From Mycolicibacterium anyangense (GTDB taxonomy: Bacteria; Actinomycetota; Actinomycetes; Mycobacteriales; Mycobacteriaceae): DNA of 64,000 bases. Below the pieces are notes generated by a model that did not search any database, was not told the DNA's origin, and saw only the letters and a list, made by a program, of their open reading frames with translations. The stretch spans positions 3,410,001-3,474,000 of the forward strand of contig NZ_AP022620.1 in assembly GCF_010731855.1 (NCBI RefSeq). Reading direction: 5' to 3'. Below, piece after piece: positions 45,373 to 53,526 of the stretch (position 1 is its first letter; every line of letters starts with the position of its first letter). Both the position numbers and the translations under genes were made by a program.

Positions 45373-46325
45373 AATTCGCACTCGACGAACAACAGCGCGA
45401 CTTCGCGGCGAGTATCGACGCCGCGCTCGGAGCCGCCGACGTACCGGCGGCCGTGCGAGCCTGGGCCCGGGGCGACACCGCACCGGGCCGCAAGGTCTGG
45501 GCGACGCTGACCGACCTGGGTGTCACCGCCCTGACGGTGCCGGAACGCTACGACGGCATCGAGGCGCATCCGGTCGACCTGGCGGTGGCGGCCGAAGCAC
45601 TCGGTCGCTGGTGCGTGCCCGGTCCACTAGCCGAATCGATTGCAGTGGCGCCGATTCTGCTCGCGACCGACGAGCGATCCGCGGCGCTGGCCGCCGGTGA
45701 GATGATCGCAACGGTGGCGCTTTCGCCCGCGGTTCCGCGGGCCGCCGACGCCGACTTCGCCGGACTGGTCCTGCTCGCCGAAGGTGGCAGTGTGCACGAC
45801 GGAGCCGCTGGCGAGGCGCACGAATCGGTGGACCCGGCCCGAAAGCTGTTCGACGTCACCGCAACCGGTGTTGGGCAACAGGCCGACGTGGCCCGGGCGT
45901 TCGAGTACGGTGCGCTGTTCACCGCCGCGCAGCTGGTCGGAGCGGGCCAGGCGATGCTGGACACGTCCGTCGAGTACGCCAAGCAGCGCAGCCAGTTCGG
46001 CCGGATCATCGGCAGCTATCAGGCGATCAAGCACAAGCTGGCCGATGTGCATATCGCGCTGGAACTGGCGCGTCCGCTGGTCTACGGGGCGGCCCTGGCA
46101 CTGGCCGACGGATCGCCGGACACGGCCCGCGACGTCAGCGCGGCCAAGGCTGCGGCCTCCGATGCCGCCCTGCTGGCCGCCCGCTCGTCGCTGCAGACCC
46201 ACGGCGCCATCGGGTTCACCGCCGAGCACGACCTGTCACTGTGGTTGCTGCGGGTGCAGGCGCTGCACTCCGCCTGGGGCGACCCGACCACCCACAAGCG
46301 TCGAGTGCTGGAGGCACTGACATGA
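45369..46325 (+). CDS. fadE32: Acyl-CoA dehydrogenase, FadE32 (short partner subunit)
   Basis: A 318-residue shortened acyl-CoA dehydrogenase. The middle domain is reduced and lacks the SEPEAGSD-type flavin motif, while the C-terminal helical part (KQRSQFGRIIGSYQAIKHKLA, and LQTHGAIGFTAEHDL) is intact. This half-degenerate form needs a partner such as FadE31. It overlaps both neighbours by 4 bp. Confidence 0.9.
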   Translation: MKFALDEQQRDFAASIDAALGAADVPAAVRAWARGDTAPGRKVWATLTDLGVTALTVPERYDGIEAHPVDLAVAAEALGRWCVPGPLAESIAVAPILLATDERSAALAAGEMIATVALSPAVPRAADADFAGLVLLAEGGSVHDGAAGEAHESVDPARKLFDVTATGVGQQADVARAFEYGALFTAAQLVGAGQAMLDTSVEYAKQRSQFGRIIGSYQAIKHKLADVHIALELARPLVYGAALALADGSPDTARDVSAAKAAASDAALLAARSSLQTHGAIGFTAEHDLSLWLLRVQALHSAWGDPTTHKRRVLEALT

Positions 46326-47269
46326 CGTCATCAGAAGAACGGCAGATGCTGCAGGAGACCGTGGCAGCTCTGATCGACAAGCACGCCTCGTCGGCCGCGG
46401 TGCGCGCGGCGATGGAGTCTCCCCGCGGATACGACGAGTCGCTGTGGACCCTGCTCTGTGAGCAGGTCGGCGTCGCCGCTCTGGTAGTACCCGAGGAATT
46501 CGGTGGCTCCGGTGGTGAATTGGCCGACGCCGCAGTCGTTCTGGAGGAATTGGGCCGAGCCCTGGTGCCGACGCCGCTGCTGGGCACCACGCTGGCCGAA
46601 CTGGCGCTGCTGGCTGCCGAGCAGCCCGACTCCGAGCTGCTCGAGCAACTCGCCGCCGGCGCGGTGATCGGCACCGTCGCATTCGACCCCGACTATGTGG
46701 TCAACGGTGACATAGCCGACGTGGTGATCGGACTGGATGGGGCGCAGTTGCAACGCTGGGCCGACGTCACCACCGAGGTGACACCGACGGTCGATCCGAC
46801 CCGTAGGCTGGCGCGCGTCACCGCCGGCTCGGCCGAACCACTCGGCGAGGATCCCGGCCTGGCCGACATCGCGTCCATCCTGTTGGCGGCCGAACAGATC
46901 GGCGCCGCCACGCGCTGCCTGGAATTAACCGTCGACTACACCAAGGAGCGCGTCCAGTTCGGCAGGCCGATCGGCAGCTTCCAGGCGCTCAAGCACCGGA
47001 TGGCCGACCTGTACGTCGCAGTGCAGTCCGCGCGCGCGCTGGTCGGTGATGCGATCGCCGACCCCAACCCGGTGTCGGCGGCGCTGGCCCGCCTGTCGGC
47101 CAGCGAGGCGTTCACCACGGTCGCCGGCGAAGCGATCCAGCTGCACGGCGGCATCGCGATCACCTGGGAGCACGACATCCAGCTGTACTTCAAGCGCGCA
47201 CACGGCAGTGCCCAGTTGTTCGGGCCGCCACGCGACCAACTGCGCCGACTCGAATCCCAGGTGTTCTAG
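46322..47269 (+). CDS. fadE33: Acyl-CoA dehydrogenase, FadE33 (short partner subunit)
   Basis: A 315-residue shortened acyl-CoA dehydrogenase similar in design to FadE32: no SEPEAGSD motif, but a conserved C-terminal domain (KERVQFGRPIGSFQALKHRMA, LHGGIAITWEHD, then HGSAQLFGPPRDQL). The ATG at 46322 overlaps the fadE32 stop by 4 bp; the frame extends upstream but only as a shadow of fadE32. It probably forms a heteromer with FadE31. A patatin gene follows 9 bp downstream. Confidence 0.9.
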   Translation: MTSSEERQMLQETVAALIDKHASSAAVRAAMESPRGYDESLWTLLCEQVGVAALVVPEEFGGSGGELADAAVVLEELGRALVPTPLLGTTLAELALLAAEQPDSELLEQLAAGAVIGTVAFDPDYVVNGDIADVVIGLDGAQLQRWADVTTEVTPTVDPTRRLARVTAGSAEPLGEDPGLADIASILLAAEQIGAATRCLELTVDYTKERVQFGRPIGSFQALKHRMADLYVAVQSARALVGDAIADPNPVSAALARLSASEAFTTVAGEAIQLHGGIAITWEHDIQLYFKRAHGSAQLFGPPRDQLRRLESQVF

Positions 47270-47278
47270 CCTGGTTCC

Positions 47279-48169
47279 ATGGCGACCGGCTGTATCGAGG
47301 ATCTTCCCCGGCCGATCGGCTACGTCCTCGGCGGCGGGGGCAGCCTCGGTGCGGTACAGGTCGGCATGTTGCAGGCGCTCAGCGAACGTGCCGTACCGCC
47401 AGACCTGGTGGTAGGCACGTCGGTTGGATCGATCAACGGTGCTGTGTTGGCCTCGGATCCAACCGGAGCGGCGCACCGGCTGTCGCACGCGTGGGCCCGA
47501 ATGTCCCGCGACCGGGTGTTCCCCGGCGGCCTCATCGCCCAGGCGCTGCTGCTGCAGCGGGTCAAGACCCATCTCTTCCCCAACACCGGGCTAGCCGAGG
47601 TGATTGCCGAGTTCCTCGGCAGCACAGTGAACTTCAGCGATCTGAGGCTTCCGTTCGCTGCGGTCACGATGGACGTCGCCACGGCCCGACCGCACGTCCT
47701 GCGCAACGGTCCGCTACTGCCGGCATTATTGGCCAGTTCGGCGATTCCCGGCATCTATCCGCCGGTCGCCCACGATGGTCGGCGCCTGTACGACGGTGGC
47801 GTGGTGGCCAACGTGCCCCTGCGGCAAGCCGTCGCGATGGGTGCGCGCTCGCTCATCGTGCTGGACTGCTTCTTCCCCGGCCAGCTCCCGGCCTCGACCG
47901 ACACCATCGCCGACATCGTGCTGTACACGGCGCTGGTCACCATGCGTTCGCAGGCGGTGGCCGAGGCCGCCCTGGTCGCCGAGACGCTGCCGGTGGTGTA
48001 CCTGCCCGGCCCCTCGCCCAAGCTGGTCTCGCCGCTGGACTTCACCCACACCACCACGTTGATCGAGGATGCCTACACCTACGCGCGCCACTTCCTCGAG
48101 GAGCTGCGACTCGCGGACGGCCCCGGTTTGTACGGTCAGCGTCCACCGGAGACAGGTGTTCTAGCGTGA
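47279..48169 (+). CDS. Patatin-like phospholipase/esterase
   Basis: A 296-residue patatin-fold hydrolase. The oxyanion hole is GGGGSLG (18-24), the nucleophile is S48 in VVGTSVGS (GxSxG), and the dyad aspartate is D172 in YDGGVVANVP. No signal peptide is evident, so it is probably cytoplasmic or membrane-associated. It lies within the fadD3-aspB unit, 9 bp after fadE33 and overlapping aspB by 4 bp (GTGA), so it should be induced with the HIP genes. The substrate is unknown; lipid or CoA-ester hydrolysis is possible. Confidence 0.88.
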   Translation: MATGCIEDLPRPIGYVLGGGGSLGAVQVGMLQALSERAVPPDLVVGTSVGSINGAVLASDPTGAAHRLSHAWARMSRDRVFPGGLIAQALLLQRVKTHLFPNTGLAEVIAEFLGSTVNFSDLRLPFAAVTMDVATARPHVLRNGPLLPALLASSAIPGIYPPVAHDGRRLYDGGVVANVPLRQAVAMGARSLIVLDCFFPGQLPASTDTIADIVLYTALVTMRSQAVAEAALVAETLPVVYLPGPSPKLVSPLDFTHTTTLIEDAYTYARHFLEELRLADGPGLYGQRPPETGVLA

Positions 48170-49338
48170 ATCAGGTGAACAGTCGCGTCGCCTTGCGAGC
48201 AGGTATCCCGCCGTTCTACGTCATGGACGTGTGGCTGGCCGCCGCGGAGCGGCAGCGCACGCACGGCGACCTGGTGAACCTCGCGGCCGGCCAGCCCAAA
48301 GCAGGTGCCCCGGAGCCGGTACGCGCTGCGGCAGCGGCTGCGTTGGAGGCCAATCAGCTGGGCTACACCGTCGCGCTCGGCATTCCCGAGCTGCGCCGGG
48401 CGATCGCCGACTCCTATGCCGACCGCTACGGCCTCGACGTCGGCCTGGAAGACGTGGTGCTGACCACCGGGTCCTCGGGTGGGTTCCTGCTGGCATTCCT
48501 GGCCTGTTTCGACGTCGGCGACCGGGTGGCGATCGCCAGCCCCGGCTACCCCTGCTACCGCAACATCCTCTCGGCGTTGGGGTGCGAGGTGGTGGAAATC
48601 CCCTGTGGTCCCGAGACCCGGTACCAACCGACGGCGGCGATGCTCGCCGAACTCGACCCGCCGGTGGCCGGTGTTATCGTGGCCAGCCCGGCCAACCCCA
48701 CCGGGACGGTCATCGAACCGGCCGAGCTGGCGGCGATCGCGACCTGGTGCGACGCAAACGGCGTGCGGCTGATCAGCGACGAGGTGTATCACGGCTTGGT
48801 CTACCCCGGTGCTCCGCAAACCTCGTGTGCCTGGCAGACCTCACGCAATGCCGTTGTCGCGAACAGCTTTTCGAAGTACTTCGCAATGACGGGCTGGCGG
48901 CTGGGCTGGCTGCTGGTACCGGAGGAGTTGCGCCGGGCAGTGGATTGCCTGACCGGCAACTTCACCATCTGCCCACCGGTGCTGCCCCAGTACGCTGCGG
49001 TAGCCGCCTTCTCGCCAGCGGCCATCGCCGAGGCCGAAGGGCACCTGCACCAGTACGCGGTCAATCGGGAGACCCTGCTCAGCGGGCTGCGCCAGCTCGG
49101 GATCACCCGGCTGGCACCGACCGACGGCGCGTTTTACGTCTACGCCGATGTCTCGGACTTCACCTCGGATTCGCTGAGCTTCTGCGAAAAGCTCTTGGCT
49201 GATACCGGTTTGGCGATCGCCCCGGGCGTCGACTTCGACACCGTCCACGGCGGCTCGTTCGTCAGGATGTCGTTCGCCGGCCCCGAGTCCGACATCGACG
49301 AGGCGCTGCGTCGGCTAGGACCCTGGCTGAGCAGTTAG
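48166..49338 (+). CDS. aspB: Class I/II PLP-dependent aminotransferase (AspB-like)
   Basis: A 390-residue fold-type I aminotransferase. The PLP lysine lies in NSFSKYFAMTGWRLGW (about residues 226-241), the pyridine-binding Asp in LISDEVYHGL, and the Asn in SPANPTGTV. It corresponds to Rv3565, named aspB, which closes the KstR2-controlled fadD3 operon in mycobacteria. The substrate is unproved despite the name. The GTG start overlaps the patatin stop by 4 bp. Its own stop overlaps that of the convergent small membrane-protein gene by 4 bp. Confidence 0.88.
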   Translation: MNQVNSRVALRAGIPPFYVMDVWLAAAERQRTHGDLVNLAAGQPKAGAPEPVRAAAAAALEANQLGYTVALGIPELRRAIADSYADRYGLDVGLEDVVLTTGSSGGFLLAFLACFDVGDRVAIASPGYPCYRNILSALGCEVVEIPCGPETRYQPTAAMLAELDPPVAGVIVASPANPTGTVIEPAELAAIATWCDANGVRLISDEVYHGLVYPGAPQTSCAWQTSRNAVVANSFSKYFAMTGWRLGWLLVPEELRRAVDCLTGNFTICPPVLPQYAAVAAFSPAAIAEAEGHLHQYAVNRETLLSGLRQLGITRLAPTDGAFYVYADVSDFTSDSLSFCEKLLADTGLAIAPGVDFDTVHGGSFVRMSFAGPESDIDEALRRLGPWLSS

Positions 49339-49694
49339 CCGCCGATTCCGTTGTCGAGGCCGAGGTGCGTTCCGAAGTACCAGGGCACGCCGGCCCAGTA
49401 GGTCACCGCGAGCAGGATCGAAACGCCGAGTGTGACCAGGCACGCGGTCAGCCGCGCCCGGCCGCCGATCGGGACCAGGGCCAAGAGGACGAACAGCGCT
49501 GAAAATCCGAACTGCACCCGCTCCAGCACCTGCTTCGAGGTTAGGGATGCCTTGTCGTAGTCGGTGAGGTGGCCGTCGGGAAAGCCGATCATGTACAGAT
49601 CGGAAGACATGAAGAATGCCAGCACGAGAGCCGCCAGGGCACCCACCGCGCACAGAATCCGCGTGGTGGTCTGGGAGGTTGCCCCCGCCGTCAT
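49335..49694 (-). CDS. Small membrane protein of unknown function
   Basis: A 119-residue protein with three hydrophobic segments (about residues 13-30, 62-78 and 83-103) separated by a polar loop (DGHLTDYDKASLTSKQVLE). I do not recognise the family. It is convergent with aspB, with stop codons overlapping by 4 bp, and has no operon partner. Confidence 0.65.
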   Translation of the reverse strand: MTAGATSQTTTRILCAVGALAALVLAFFMSSDLYMIGFPDGHLTDYDKASLTSKQVLERVQFGFSALFVLLALVPIGGRARLTACLVTLGVSILLAVTYWAGVPWYFGTHLGLDNGIGG

Positions 49695-49758
49695 GCCACA
49701 GAGAATAGCCCGACTGCAGTCGTCCTACAGCAGTCCAAGCAAGGAAGCAATGCCGATA

Positions 49759-49779
49759 TCCGCAGCAACCATCTGCGGA
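49759..49779 (-). terminator. Probable terminator of the GMC oxidoreductase gene
   Basis: TCCGCAG (49759-49765) and CTGCGGA (49773-49779) form a perfect 7-bp stem with a 7-nt loop, 26 bp downstream of the minus-strand GMC oxidoreductase stop. A second small inverted repeat (GACTGC/GCAGTC, about 49711-49734) follows. There is no U-tract. Confidence 0.5.
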
Positions 49780-49804
49780 ATTGCAGATTCTCCCCGTGTT
49801 TCAG

Positions 49805-51325
49805 TCAGCGGAGCAGATCGGCGGCCTTCTCGCCGATCATGATGGCGGCGGCGTTGGTGTTCACCGGCATGAGTCGCGGCATGACCGACGCGTCGGCCAC
49901 CCGCAGACCCCTCAGACCGTGCACCCGCAGATCCGGTCCGACCACCGCGTCGGGACCGATCCCCATCGCACAAGTGCCGACCGGGTGGTAGTAGGTGCCG
50001 GTGCCGCGGGCGACGAAGTCCCGCAACGCCGCCTCATCGGTGACATCGGGTCCGGGGAGTACCTCGCGCGCTCGCCACGGTGCGAACGGCTCCGCAGCGG
50101 CGACCTCGCGCGCCACCTCGACCCCGTGGACCATTCGCTGCACGTCGGATTCCACACCGAGATAGTTCGGATCGATCAGCGGCGGTGTCGCCGGATCCGG
50201 TCCCGCCAGCCGGATCGAACCCCGAGCCTCCGGCACGGTCGCGACCGCAAGCGTGTAGCTGTTCGGCGGGGCCGTCAGATGTGGCGGATGAAACGGCACG
50301 TGGATGAACATCAGCTGCATGTCCGGGCCGGCCAATGCCGTTGTGCTGCGCCATAGCAGCGATGTCTCGGCGTGGTTGGTGCGACCCGCGGGAATCGGCT
50401 GAGCCGCCTCGTAGACGACGCCGCACAGCGGATGGTCGTGCAGGTTGCGGCCGACCCCGGGCAGGTCATGGATGACACTGACCCCCGCTGCGCCGAGTTC
50501 CGCGGCCGGGCCGATGCCCGACAGCAGCAGCAGACGCGGCGAGTCCACCGCGCCTGCACTGATCACTACCTCGGCTTCGGCGTAAACGGTCAGTTCGCGA
50601 CCGGCCTGGACGACATCGACACCAGTGCAACGGTTTCCGACGAAGCGGAGTTTGTGTGCGCGGGAATCGGTCATGACGGTGAGGTTGGCCCGGTCGCGCG
50701 CGGGATGCAGGTAGGCGGCGGCGGTGCTCTGCCTGACACCACCGGAGATGGACAGGTCGTGCCAGCCGGCGCCCTCGGCGTCGGAGCCGTTGAAGTCGTC
50801 GGTCAGCGGAAACCCGGTGTCGACCGCAGCATCGAGGAACACCTTCGACAGCGGGTTGGCGACCTCGGGCGCGGCGGGAGCCGGATGCATCGGACCATCC
50901 GTGCCCCGGTAGCGCGGATCGCCATCCCGGACCGTCTCCATGCGCCGGAAGTAGGGCAGCAGCGACTCGTAATCCCAACCGGTACAACCTGCTTGGGACC
51001 AGCCGTCGAAATCGCTCCGGTGGCCCCTGAGGTAGACCATGGCGTTGATGCTGCTGCTGCCCCCGAGGGTGTGGCCCCGCGGCCAGTTGTGGGCCAGGCC
51101 GACGGTGCCTGCCTGCGGGACAGTGTTGTAGGAGTAGTCGATCTCGGTACCCCACAGCGCCGGCCAGGCGGGTGGCGCGAGGATCTCGGGTTTGGTGTCG
51201 GCCGGCCCGGACTCGAGCAGCAGCACCCGGCTGGCGGGATCCTCGGACAGCCGTGCGGCGATCACCGATCCGGCCGATCCGGCGCCGACGATGACGTAGT
51301 CGTAGCTCGTCAAGACGGAATGCAA
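49805..51325 (-). CDS. GMC-family flavin oxidoreductase (choline dehydrogenase-like)
   Basis: A 506-residue glucose-methanol-choline oxidoreductase. The FAD motif is VIVGAGSAGSVIA near the N-terminus, and the signature GHTLGGSSSINAMVYLRG is present about residues 75-92. A second signature (ISAGAVDSPRLLLLSGIGP) and the C-terminal catalytic histidine region (YYHPVGTCAMG, then PVNTNAAAI) follow. It oxidises an alcohol; the substrate is unknown. I chose TTG at 51325, five bases after AAGGAAG, because longer starts would overlap the divergent MerR gene. Confidence 0.85.
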   Translation of the reverse strand: MHSVLTSYDYVIVGAGSAGSVIAARLSEDPASRVLLLESGPADTKPEILAPPAWPALWGTEIDYSYNTVPQAGTVGLAHNWPRGHTLGGSSSINAMVYLRGHRSDFDGWSQAGCTGWDYESLLPYFRRMETVRDGDPRYRGTDGPMHPAPAAPEVANPLSKVFLDAAVDTGFPLTDDFNGSDAEGAGWHDLSISGGVRQSTAAAYLHPARDRANLTVMTDSRAHKLRFVGNRCTGVDVVQAGRELTVYAEAEVVISAGAVDSPRLLLLSGIGPAAELGAAGVSVIHDLPGVGRNLHDHPLCGVVYEAAQPIPAGRTNHAETSLLWRSTTALAGPDMQLMFIHVPFHPPHLTAPPNSYTLAVATVPEARGSIRLAGPDPATPPLIDPNYLGVESDVQRMVHGVEVAREVAAAEPFAPWRAREVLPGPDVTDEAALRDFVARGTGTYYHPVGTCAMGIGPDAVVGPDLRVHGLRGLRVADASVMPRLMPVNTNAAAIMIGEKAADLLR

Positions 51326-51389
51326 CGGAACTTCCTTACGCTGTGGTGGACGGGTGTAGCCGGTCGAGTGACTCGAGGAGGGAGATGGC

Positions 51390-52208
51390 GTGCGTTCCCA
51401 ACTGACCATCGGCGAATTCGCCACGGTGACGCACCTGAGTGTGCGCACCCTGCGGCGCTACCACGAGGCCGGACTGCTCGAGCCCGCGTCGGTCGACCCG
51501 GCTTCGGGCTACCGGTACTACGCGCCCGAGCAGATTCCCACCGCCCAGGTGATCCACCAATTGCGCCGGCTCGATCTGCCGCTCGCCGAGGTCCGGTCGA
51601 TCCTGGACACGGACGATCCGCAGCAACGGGCTGAGGTGATCGCGGGCCACCTGCATCGGCTGGAGGCCGAGCTGACCCGCACCCAGGCGGCGGTCGTGTC
51701 GCTGCGCCGGCTGCTGCGACCCGACCCGGCCGACGTTCACATCGAGTTGCGGTCGGTGCCCGCCCGAACCGTGGTCGCGATCAGCGAGCAAGCCCGCCTT
51801 GACGATTCGCTGCAATGGTACGACGGCGCGATGGCCGAACTGGATGGGGCTTTCCCCCCGGCGGAACGTACCGGACCGCCCGGTGGGCAGTACGCGAACG
51901 CGCTGTTCGCGCACGGGGCCGGGGTGATGATGGTCTTCCGGCCGGTCCGCACCCCACGACCATCCGGCCGAATCGAAGTCATCGAGCTTCCGGCGGCCGA
52001 CCTCGCCGTGGCGGTCCACTGCGGACCGCACGACGATCTCGACGTGACCTACGGGCGCCTCGGCGCCTGGGTGGTCAGCCACGCACTGGCTGTTGACGGG
52101 CCGATCCACGAGACCTACGTGGTGGGTCCACGTGACACCGACGACCCGACCGCGTGGCGAACCGAGATCGGCTGGCCGGTGTTTCAACTCGCGCCCGCGC
52201 CGGGATAG
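51390..52208 (+). CDS. MerR-family regulator with GyrI-like effector domain
   Basis: A 272-residue regulator. The MerR winged helix (residues about 4-72: TIGEFATVTHLSVRTLRRYH, GYRYYAPEQI) is followed by a coiled-coil dimerisation helix (about 75-115) and a GyrI/AraC-type ligand-binding domain (about 118-270), as in BmrR-like multidrug sensors. The GTG at 51390 has GAGGAGGGAG upstream. Its 3' end overlaps the convergent SDR gene by 25 bp. A promoter with MerR-type geometry lies at 53432-53462, upstream of the SnoaL-SDR pair, and is a likely target. Confidence 0.88.
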   Translation: MRSQLTIGEFATVTHLSVRTLRRYHEAGLLEPASVDPASGYRYYAPEQIPTAQVIHQLRRLDLPLAEVRSILDTDDPQQRAEVIAGHLHRLEAELTRTQAAVVSLRRLLRPDPADVHIELRSVPARTVVAISEQARLDDSLQWYDGAMAELDGAFPPAERTGPPGGQYANALFAHGAGVMMVFRPVRTPRPSGRIEVIELPAADLAVAVHCGPHDDLDVTYGRLGAWVVSHALAVDGPIHETYVVGPRDTDDPTAWRTEIGWPVFQLAPAPG

Positions 52209-53059
52209 CTGCCGGTGACGGCGGCCGGGAAGTCAGCGCTGCGGGACAGCGCCTCGTGGGTGCGAACCTCGGTGAGCGAGTTTTCCAGCATGGCGACGAC
52301 GGCGTCGACACCGCCGTTGCCCAGCACCAGCCGCCGAGGCGGCGGATCCTGGGCCATCGCGGTGATCACCGCTCGGACTCCGCGCTGCGGGTCGCCAGGC
52401 TGGCTGCCGTTTTGCTGCATCATCGCCGAGCGGACCTGTTCCAGCATCGGCCGGTAGTCGGCAATCGACTCGGTGATCGGCTCGTCGGCGAAGCCGGCAT
52501 AGGCGTGCGTGCGGAACGCACCCGGCTCGATCGCCATCACCCGAATGCCCAGCGGCGCAACCTCGTCGGCGAGAACCTCGGTGACGGCCTCGACCGCGAA
52601 CTTCGCTGCACAGTAGAAACCGAAGCCGGTGGTGCCGGTGCGCCCGGCCACCGACGACATGTTGATGATCCAACCGCTTCGGCGGGCACGCATGCCCGGG
52701 AGCGCAGCACGGATGACGGAGAGCAGCGCGAAGAAATTCAGCTCGAACATCGCGCGGACATCAGCGTCCGCCATGCCTTCGATCGACCCGTACCACCCGC
52801 GGCCGGCGTTGTTGACCAGGACATCGACGGAGCCGAAGTGTTCCTCGGCGGCGCGCACCGCGGACTGGACCTGGGCGGCATCGGTGACGTCGAGGGGCAG
52901 GACCAGCACCCGGTCGCCGTGGTTCGCAGCCCAGTCGTCAAGCTCCCCGGGCCGCCGCGCGGTCAGCACCACTCGGTCGCCGATCTCCAAAGCCGCGTCG
53001 GCATAAGCCATTCCGAATCCACCGGGAGTGCCACCGGTGATGAACCAGTTTTTCGTCAT
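52184..53059 (-). CDS. Short-chain dehydrogenase/reductase
   Basis: A 291-residue SDR with ITGGTPGGFGMAYADAA (residues about 7-23), NNAGRGWYGS near residue 85, NMSSVAGR and YCAAK as catalytic parts, and an extended C-terminal region. This resembles SDRs usually annotated as oxidoreductases linked to MerR or AraC regulators. It follows the SnoaL-like gene by 3 bp. Its end overlaps the MerR gene on the opposite strand by 25 bp. The substrate is unknown. Confidence 0.85.
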   Translation of the reverse strand: MTKNWFITGGTPGGFGMAYADAALEIGDRVVLTARRPGELDDWAANHGDRVLVLPLDVTDAAQVQSAVRAAEEHFGSVDVLVNNAGRGWYGSIEGMADADVRAMFELNFFALLSVIRAALPGMRARRSGWIINMSSVAGRTGTTGFGFYCAAKFAVEAVTEVLADEVAPLGIRVMAIEPGAFRTHAYAGFADEPITESIADYRPMLEQVRSAMMQQNGSQPGDPQRGVRAVITAMAQDPPPRRLVLGNGGVDAVVAMLENSLTEVRTHEALSRSADFPAAVTGSYPGAGAS

Positions 53060-53062
53060 CGG

Positions 53063-53425
53063 TCAGACCTCGATGACGAGTCGGCTGATGAGGTCGTTGT
53101 CGAGCGTGAACCGGTAGTGCAGATCGGCCACCCCGCCCGGAAAGTCACCAACCAGGCGCTGGAGCACGTCGACGTGTGCGGTATCCGTCGCGGTGGCTCC
53201 GGTGAACTCGGTGGTGAAGGTGAACTCGGTGCCCGCGGTGGCCAGCCAGGTGCGGATCGCCTCGCGGCCATGCACGGTGTGTCCCTCGTCGGTCACGGCG
53301 GCCTCGGCGGTGAAGGTGTTGATCGCAGCATCCACCTCGCGGGCTCGGTGCGCGGTGAGATAGGTCCTGACCACGGCGGGAAGCGCGTTCCAGGCCACGG
53401 TGCTGTCGGTGTTGTTCGTTGTCAT
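53063..53425 (-). CDS. SnoaL-like/NTF2-fold protein
   Basis: A 120-residue NTF2-fold protein (YLTAHRAREVDAAINTFTAEAAVTDEG, then HGREAIRTWL and beta strands ending LISRLVIEV), typical of SnoaL-like domains that accompany SDRs. It is the first gene of a two-gene unit with the SDR. Its ATG coincides with the predicted transcription start of a MerR-type promoter, so the mRNA is probably leaderless. Confidence 0.8.
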   Translation of the reverse strand: MTTNNTDSTVAWNALPAVVRTYLTAHRAREVDAAINTFTAEAAVTDEGHTVHGREAIRTWLATAGTEFTFTTEFTGATATDTAHVDVLQRLVGDFPGGVADLHYRFTLDNDLISRLVIEV

Positions 53426-53431
53426 AGCGCC

Positions 53432-53462
53432 ACTCTGGGGCTTCCCCCAGGGGGAGGGTCAA
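53432..53462 (-). promoter_or_regulatory. MerR-type promoter with 19-bp spacer
   Basis: Read on the minus strand: -35 TTGACC (53457-53462), a 19-bp spacer (53438-53456) containing the palindrome CCCCCTGGGGG, then -10 CAGAGT (53432-53437). The overlong spacer with dyad symmetry is the hallmark of promoters activated by MerR proteins through DNA distortion. The ATG of the SnoaL-like gene is 7 bases downstream of the -10. Confidence 0.7.
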
Positions 53463-53526
53463 GCCCACTTGGCGCGCGTTGAGCGAAAATCTTGCGGTGC
53501 GCGACCGCAGCTGGTGCAGTCGTGGC

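Noticed and set aside
47258..48164. Two identical 12-base CAGGTGTTCTAG stretches (47258-47269 and 48153-48164) just before the patatin and aspB starts, resembling KstR half-sites
   Set aside because: Only the GTTCTA half matches; the AAC half is CAG in both. Both lie in gene ends of an operon that already has a KstR2 site, so I treat them as chance or remnants.
49732..49746. AAGCAAGGAAGC as a KstR2 operator
   Set aside because: Only one half-site is recognisable and the symmetry is missing; no sterol gene starts nearby.
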